Shown piece by piece: positions 58,915-64,000 of a stretch of DNA of 64,000 bases (the first letter of the stretch is position 1; every line of letters starts with the position of its first letter). Source of the stretch: Blastomussa wellsi. Taxonomy: Eukaryota; Cnidaria; Anthozoa; Scleractinia; Plerogyridae. The position numbers were made by a program, and so were the translations under genes. The stretch lies in the NCBI GenBank assembly GCA_947652115.1, contig OX393568.1, positions 15,340,673 to 15,404,672 of the forward strand. The letters are read 5' to 3'. The notes below the pieces were generated by a model, which was given only the letters and a program-made list of their open reading frames with translations, was not told where the DNA came from and searched no databases.

Positions 58915-60186
58915 TTATATGCTTTCTATTTCTTCCATAAGTTTGATATACAAGGCTTTTGCTGCCTCGGGTGACTGAGGTGTGTCAAGTCCAAGGTCGT
59001 TCATTATTGTTGTAGCAAGTTGCGCAAATGACTCAAGACAGTCAGGCGGAGGGTCACAGCAGCAAACCTCCTGGGCTACGTCAATGTCGTCATCGTCGAC
59101 AGCGTACTTATGATCTCTAATATCTTGTGCTAGTAATGATGGCATGAAGTACAAGGTGTCGGGTCTACCTGGGGGAGAGTTAGGATTGGTAGAAGGTCGA
59201 ATGCGGTGTACATTCCAATGGATAGCAGCTCTCCGGAGCTCGTCTCGTATTACAGGCATATAGCAGAACTTGAGACATTCTATATGAAGTATGTTAGCAT
59301 CACAGTACAAGCCACGATCTCTCAGATCTTTAAAATGGCTAATCCACCACTCTGTACAGTTTTTTCGCAATTGCCCCCACCAGGCTTCAATCCTCTGATT
59401 AGAGACAGACTTCCCATACATGAAACTTTTGCTGCCTGAAAGCGAATCAGGGCAGTCACGCCTAAAAAAACGTTGCATACCTGCAACTTTCACGTTTTCT
59501 GTACCGTAGTCAGCACGCATAACTGTTGCCGTTCCCCCAACTTGTTTGACACAGTCAAGAAAATATTTTCCCACAACACGGGGATCGTTATTTGTTGAAC
59601 CCACCTCCAGCCACATAATGCGCCGGCTAAACCCATCTATGCATCCATGGACACAAAACCCAAAGGGTTTTAGTTTGTCATATCCGTCAATGTGCCATAG
59701 AAAATTGGGGCCCTTAGCTCTATATTGCCTTCTTCGCAATCTGTTTCGTAGTCGCAAGGAGACCCCTTCTGGATCTATTATCCTTAGAGCCTGTCGTACT
59801 GTTTCTCGGCTAACAACCATTCCGTGATCATTTCGCAATCGTTGCCACATGGCACGATAACCAATACAACTCCCACTTCCTTCCATTTCTTGTTCGATAG
59901 TCCTAACAACTAAACCTAAATCTGCCTGATGTCCCCTTCTTCTAAGGCCTCTTCTCTGCAAAATTCGTTTAAGTTGACGTACGCTTATTCTGATTCCATG
60001 GACGAGGATAAGGAACGCTACTATTTCACTGTGTTGAAATCCAAGATTAAAGTACCTTTCTATAAGTTCTTCACGATCCGTACTTGCAGGTCCTAAAACA
60101 GGGATGTATCCTTCTAGAACTCCATTTGTACCAATAAAAAGACAAATTATAAAGACAAAAATTCCAAGGAGATGTAGCGTCGACAT
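58915..60186 (-). CDS. IS3-like DDE integrase / transposase (integrase core domain)
   Basis: A 423-residue single-exon frame. Residues 37-84 form a helix-turn-helix region (ELIERYFNLGFQ ... RQLKRILQRRGLRRRG). The catalytic core follows, with Asp167 in WHIDGYDKLKPFG, Asp226 in MRADYGTEN and Glu267 in NQRIEAWWGQLRK, the DDE triad of IS3 and retroviral-type integrases. Related proteins, annotated as integrase core domain proteins, are known to me from fishes and cnidarians. It would cut the TIR ends and insert the element with a 6-bp stagger. Odd: residues 4-24 are strongly hydrophobic, like a signal peptide, yet no in-frame Met occurs before residue 101, so the ATG at 60186 is the only start that keeps the helix-turn-helix. 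A spliced start from the TIR ATG is an alternative. No stop or frameshift is seen. Confidence 0.9.
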   Translation of the reverse strand: MSTLHLLGIFVFIICLFIGTNGVLEGYIPVLGPASTDREELIERYFNLGFQHSEIVAFLILVHGIRISVRQLKRILQRRGLRRRGHQADLGLVVRTIEQEMEGSGSCIGYRAMWQRLRNDHGMVVSRETVRQALRIIDPEGVSLRLRNRLRRRQYRAKGPNFLWHIDGYDKLKPFGFCVHGCIDGFSRRIMWLEVGSTNNDPRVVGKYFLDCVKQVGGTATVMRADYGTENVKVAGMQRFFRRDCPDSLSGSKSFMYGKSVSNQRIEAWWGQLRKNCTEWWISHFKDLRDRGLYCDANILHIECLKFCYMPVIRDELRRAAIHWNVHRIRPSTNPNSPPGRPDTLYFMPSLLAQDIRDHKYAVDDDDIDVAQEVCCCDPPPDCLESFAQLATTIMNDLGLDTPQSPEAAKALYIKLMEEIESI

Positions 60187-60225
60187 TCTTCTCCAATAAA
60201 CTCGCCTGTTCTGTACACGCTTTCT

Positions 60226-60249
60226 TTAGTCGTTCGCCATCGTCGCCAT
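60226..60249 (-). other. Short upstream ORF from the TIR start codon
   Basis: In the right TIR the same ATG that starts the HECT gene in the left TIR opens a 7-codon frame (MATMAND) ending in TAA, 39 bp before the transposase ATG. It could act as an upstream ORF that lowers transposase translation, or be removed by splicing. Inference from sequence only. Confidence 0.35.
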
Positions 60250-60531
60250 CTTGTTCCACGTGAACGTGACTTGAGCCCGCGGGTTCCAGCGTTCTCTGCC
60301 AAACAACTCGACAACTCGACATCTCGACAACTCGACAACTCGACAACTCAACATCTCGACATCTCGATATCTCGACATCTCGACATCTCGACATCTCGAT
60401 ATCTCGATATCTCGACATCTCGACATCTCGACAACTCGACATCTCTACATTTTATACTCAACAACTCAACAACTCGACATCTCAACAACTCGACAAGTCG
60501 ACATCTTGCATGGCCCTTTGGGGGCTCCGTA
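60231..60531 (-). repeat. Right TIR of the transposon (301 bp)
   Basis: It is the inverted partner of 51944-52196 and carries its own octamer minisatellite (CGACATCT/CGACAACT/CGATATCT on the plus strand, about 60305-60506). It has a TATA box reading leftward (TTTTATA at 60450-60456) and an E-box (60257-60262). Confidence 0.93.
60450..60456 (-). promoter_or_regulatory. TATA box of the transposase gene in the right TIR
   Basis: TATAAAA on the minus strand, about 265 bp upstream of the transposase ATG at 60186, equivalent to 52003-52009 in the left arm. Inferred from motif and symmetry. Confidence 0.5.
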
Positions 60532-62376
60532 AGGCCTTGTGTCCGAAACACTGCATCATATGACTGGATTTATGAAAACGAGGTCAAAGAATTAATGACC
60601 CCCTTCTCACGTTGTAAGGATGAAGACTTGTTAGGCATGTTAATTAGGCGTAAAAATCGGGCCAAGAAGGGAGCGAAAATAAAATCAATAATAATAATAG
60701 CAATGTTAGTAATAATAGTAATAATAATGATAATAATAATATTAATAATCTGTCTTGATTTAGCAAAAAAGGGGCTTGAGGCAATAGAGGAAATGTATGA
60801 GATTTCGATCTAGTTTGTTTGTTTTGCGAAGTAACCGTCGGTGACTATTGGCCACTCTTTGCATGAAATCTTACCCTTCATAATGTTCCCATGCCAAATT
60901 CGTGATGTCTGGTACATTTTACTGTAGCCCACTCCCCCCCCCCCTCCCTCCCGCACCCCACCCGTTATTTTTGGCCATTTTTACCCAGGCCCCAGCTCGA
61001 TGAGTACATCGGTTTGAATTTTTGACACCGCGCGGTAGCTGATCTGTAGGTTTACCAATCCTGCCGTCTAAAGGAAGTTTGCCGGAGGACATCATTAAGT
61101 CCAATGAAGGTGGAAGTCCAACGATTTGCAATCTAAGCGTCGGCTATTATCTTTCCTTAAACAAAGCTCTAACGGGTGAACTTGAACAACTCGTTACGAC
61201 TTGTGCGAGGCGGGATAGTGAGGTGCTTGCTTTAGACGGCAAAAAGTCCTTCGCCACACCAAATAGGACTCCCTACCGGACTTGACGGGTGATTCGAAGG
61301 CGGCCATGCCGATATGTGGCTGGAACTATTCTGTGGCGAAAGACTTAGAAAAATTCTGCTCTAATTTTGGTAGTATTGTGTCCCGCGCAAAAAAATTTCG
61401 TTACATCCGGGCGATTGCATTCAATTTCCTAGAAAATGGCTAGCTGTGTGGGAAAACCGAGGAATAGCGTGGAATTACAGAGCCCTATTTAATGTGAGTA
61501 CGATTGATTCATGTTCATGCTTTTTTTATGGAGATTTTGCCGCTAGGTAGAAGTGCCAGATCGGTTTTCTGCTGATCTAAACGGCGATTTGTTCAGTTCG
61601 GAAGCGTAGTTTCCGGTCGCTGACCGACATGAACCATGTGCGGGTCACTAATCAAAGTACATTTCTCAGCTTTAATCCGGAGCTGCCTAAAAATCAAGCG
61701 AATCCTTGATGTTACACACTATTCCTCAGATCATTTGAGACCATGCATGGCTTGCCGGGTCAACTCTTGCGCTGGAAATTTTGAAGTCTGTGATGCCATT
61801 AATTTTTATGTTGTAAATAATAATTTAATTGAATTAGTAGACTTCGTGATTTTGTTGTTATGCCCAAACTGCAATCTTCTTGCTCCGAAAAGACATAGGT
61901 TAGATTAATTTGCGTTGATTTGAGTTCAGAATAGTGCCCATTGACACCGTCAGTCCTTGCGAAAAGATGCCTTCAGAACTATAGTGTCATGTCAACTTTA
62001 CCTAACCGAGTTCTGTTGAATCAAGACAGAGAAACAATAACAGTAATACTAGCACTGAACTTTCGGATAAGTGAGTCACCAAGGAGAATAGAAGCTGCCA
62101 ATCCTTTTAAATTTTATAGCGTCGACATTCGAGAGAGTTTCTGGCGATAAAACAACCGCTTTTGGCGAGAAAATACAGCTTCGCAGGTGTTTCGCTCACA
62201 ATTTCCTTTGACCCTGTTTACATAAATCCAGTCATAAAATGCCATATTACAAGACCAACTGACTGTAAAGGGGCTAAAGATTGCATATTTCCAGACCAGC
62301 TGACTAGAAAAAGTCTAAAATAGGCTTCTCCGGTTGCAATAGTTTTTTTTCAATGCATTCTGACAAAACTAGGCCT
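60532..62376 (+). repeat. Single satellite monomer between transposon copies 2 and 3
   Basis: It is an equivalent of 50099-51943 at an offset of 10,433 bp with AGGCCT at both ends. It carries the same TTTTCTGCTG variant (near 61566-61575), showing common descent of the composite unit. Confidence 0.95.
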
Positions 62377-62610
62377 TACGGAGCCCCCTAAGGGCCATGC
62401 AAGATGTCGACTTGTCGAGTTGTTGAGTTGTTGAGTATAAAATGTCGAGATGTCGAGTTGTCGAGATGTTGAGATGTCGAGATGTCGAGTTGTCGAGATG
62501 TCGAGATGTCGAGATGTCAAGATGTTGAGATGTCGAGATGTCGAGATGTTGAGTTGTTTGGCAGAGAACGCTGGAACCCGCGGGCTCAAGTCACGTTCAC
62601 GTGGAACAAG

Positions 62611-63085
62611 ATGGCGACGATGGCGAACGGCGATTGCGACGAGATTGAGGTATTTCAAATGAACTTTTCCCGTTCCTATCTTTATGAGAAGTTTAGGGAG
62701 CAACTACAGAATGCAGGGCCACCATGGTCCACCTTTGTTTTCAAGTATCGGTTCTCTTTGAAGAACGAAGCGTAACACAATGGATGCTTTTCTTATTCAA
62801 ATGAATGAATAAATTTGGCCCAAATGAATGAATAAATTGGGCCCTGTATTCTGTAGTTAAGCCAAGTTAGTTACGGTACTTACAACAGTTACGCGAACAG
62901 AGTAGGAGTATTATATTAGGTAGATCCCTTGGAAAATTATTAGTAATTGTACTTGTATTATTACCATGTTTACAAACGTGACATAAGAGTCGTTTTACTT
63001 CTTGTTGTTCCAGGAGGTGTGTTCCTTTCTGCGCTTAAGAAACGTAAAAGAGGAAACAATTGAAAAGAACTTTAAAGAGCAGAAG
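62611..63085 (+). CDS. HECT E3 ligase, copy 3, exons 1-2 only
   Basis: Exon 1 is at 62611-62649 and exon 2 at 63014-63085, with the same junctions as the complete gene. Exon 3 would start near 64544, outside the window. The visible part encodes the N-terminus and the first half of the SAM-like domain and has no visible break. Confidence 0.75.
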
Positions 63086-63783
63086 GTAAGAAGTGGAACA
63101 TGTACGTAAAGTTTTAATATTACTAGCATGGCAATGGAAGCCCATGCATATACTTCTTATGATCTCGTATGTATGGTCCAATTCCAATTCCAGCTGTTAC
63201 CACCCCCCCCCCCCCCCCAGGACAATTCCGGCCCTTTAGGCCCGGGGGTTGGTAATTGTTGGAATAAGTCTTGTCTCGGGGGAAAAATCGAAAGTAACTT
63301 TTCGTTGTTTTTGTAAAGTACTTCGCTTGACTGTTTACCCAGCACGGAGAAGATTGCCTAATTTCCAGAAAACATCTATAGAATTTGTAACTGACAATTA
63401 AGACAAGGATAATCTCTCAAGTTTAAAAGCTGTTGTTTAACAAAACTCGTGGCTGGATGTGACCTATTTTTTTTTTGTAATAAAGCATGGTCTTTCATAT
63501 TATAAATTTTATCTGAATGCTTACTTTAAAAAGTAGCATTTAAGTTCTTAACAAACCATCTGGATTTGCTTTTGTACAGAAATTAATACTTTTAACTCTA
63601 TTTGGCACAAAAAGGATGTATTTATGCTTTATTATATGGGTAGCTCTGTGAGCGGGCAAGATGAACCCGAAGGGGGCTACCCGAGTGGGCAAGATGGAGC
63701 GATCTTGCCCGCTCGGGATTATGCGCTTTGTCTCGCAAGTACAAAGCTCACTTTTTGGTGTCTTATCCCATGTAATAAATCCT

Positions 63784-63939
63784 TTATTGACCAAGCTTGT
63801 TCGGTCAAGATGGCTGGATATTGGCCTCTTTCTTTTTTTGCGAATTTATGGACCTAGACTTCGTCTCAGTCCATAAACACGCAAAAAAAGAAGAACTTGG
63901 CCTATATCCAGCCATCTTGACCTCTCACTTGGTCAATAA
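63784..63939. repeat. Nested MITE-like hairpin in transposon copy 3
   Basis: Same hairpin as 53351-53506 at an offset of 10,433 bp, which shows the nested insertion predates amplification of the composite unit. Confidence 0.75.
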
Positions 63940-64000
63940 CCCAAACTTATTACGAGTCCCGGGGGTGGGAATAGACTGCCAAGAAATGAAAAAATGGCAC

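Larger units (their letters stand above)
51944..60531. mobile_element. Complete 8,588-bp DNA transposon, probable IS3EU superfamily, with HECT E3 gene
   Basis: It is flanked by the 6-bp duplication AGGCCT (51938-51943 and 60532-60537). The uninterrupted satellite has a single AGGCCT at this place, which fixes both ends exactly. Ends are TACGGAGCCCCC and GGGGGCTCCGTA within long TIRs (253 and 301 bp). It carries two convergent genes without visible breaks: a minus-strand DDE integrase-type transposase (58915-60186) and a plus-strand SAM/UBX-like/HECT ubiquitin ligase (52178-57714). From memory, eukaryotic IS3EU elements have 6-bp duplications and TAY...RTA ends, and the transposase is IS3/retroviral-integrase-like; both fit. 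Alternatives would be a Ginger-like or unnamed integrase-type superfamily. Confidence 0.9.
62377..64000 (+). mobile_element. Transposon copy 3, 5' end only (cut by window edge)
   Basis: It matches 51944-53567 at an offset of 10,433 bp. The one difference I found is 53015 T against 63448 C. It includes the left TIR (62377-62629), HECT exons 1-2 and the nested hairpin. It continues beyond the window. Confidence 0.95.

Noticed and set aside
58915..60186. Retroviral or LTR-retrotransposon integrase
   Set aside because: There is no reverse transcriptase, protease or LTR. The element has TIRs and a 6-bp duplication, and the protein has the helix-turn-helix plus WHIDGYDKLKPFG form of DNA-transposon integrase-type enzymes.

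Overview
The window looks like nuclear DNA of a multicellular animal: genes with GT-AG introns, TTAA-flanked piggyBac and TIR DNA transposons, hairpin MITEs and a long satellite array. The HECT/integrase gene pair resembles proteins I associate with anthozoan cnidarians (corals, anemones) and some fishes. A coral-like host is my guess, not something the sequence proves.

Layout. 1-4118 is the flank: pieces of an unrecognised minus-strand host gene (terminal exon 505-731; upstream exon 975-3701 split by a decayed piggyBac at 1179-3519 with TTAA duplications), one 160-bp foldback element (207-366) and one short MITE (3926-4080). 4119-49341 is a head-to-tail satellite of 24 full monomers plus a partial 25th, about 1.84 kb each and nearly identical. 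Each monomer contains a 1.68-kb core bounded by about 31-bp imperfect terminal inverted repeats, and the array begins exactly at that repeat. No monomer ORF could be assigned a function. 49342-49541 is a 200-N gap.

The right part (49542-64000) is a second order of repeat, a 10,433-bp unit made of one satellite monomer plus one 8,588-bp DNA transposon. One unit is complete (transposon 51944-60531), with the 3' end of a previous copy (49542-50098) and the 5' end of the next (62377-64000). The transposon has long TIRs starting TACGGAG and ending CTCCGTA, a 6-bp target duplication (AGGCCT), and two apparently intact convergent genes. On the minus strand is a DDE integrase-type transposase of IS3-like type (probable IS3EU superfamily). 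On the plus strand is a six-exon gene for an 881-residue SAM / coiled-coil / UBX-like / HECT E3 ubiquitin ligase. Each TIR carries a TATA box, an octamer minisatellite, an E-box and a start codon, so the same repeat could drive both genes inward.

The transposon appears to have inserted once into a monomer and then been multiplied with it. Both flanked monomers share a variant (51137 and 61570) absent from the other monomers, and visible transposon copies differ by a single base where I compared them.
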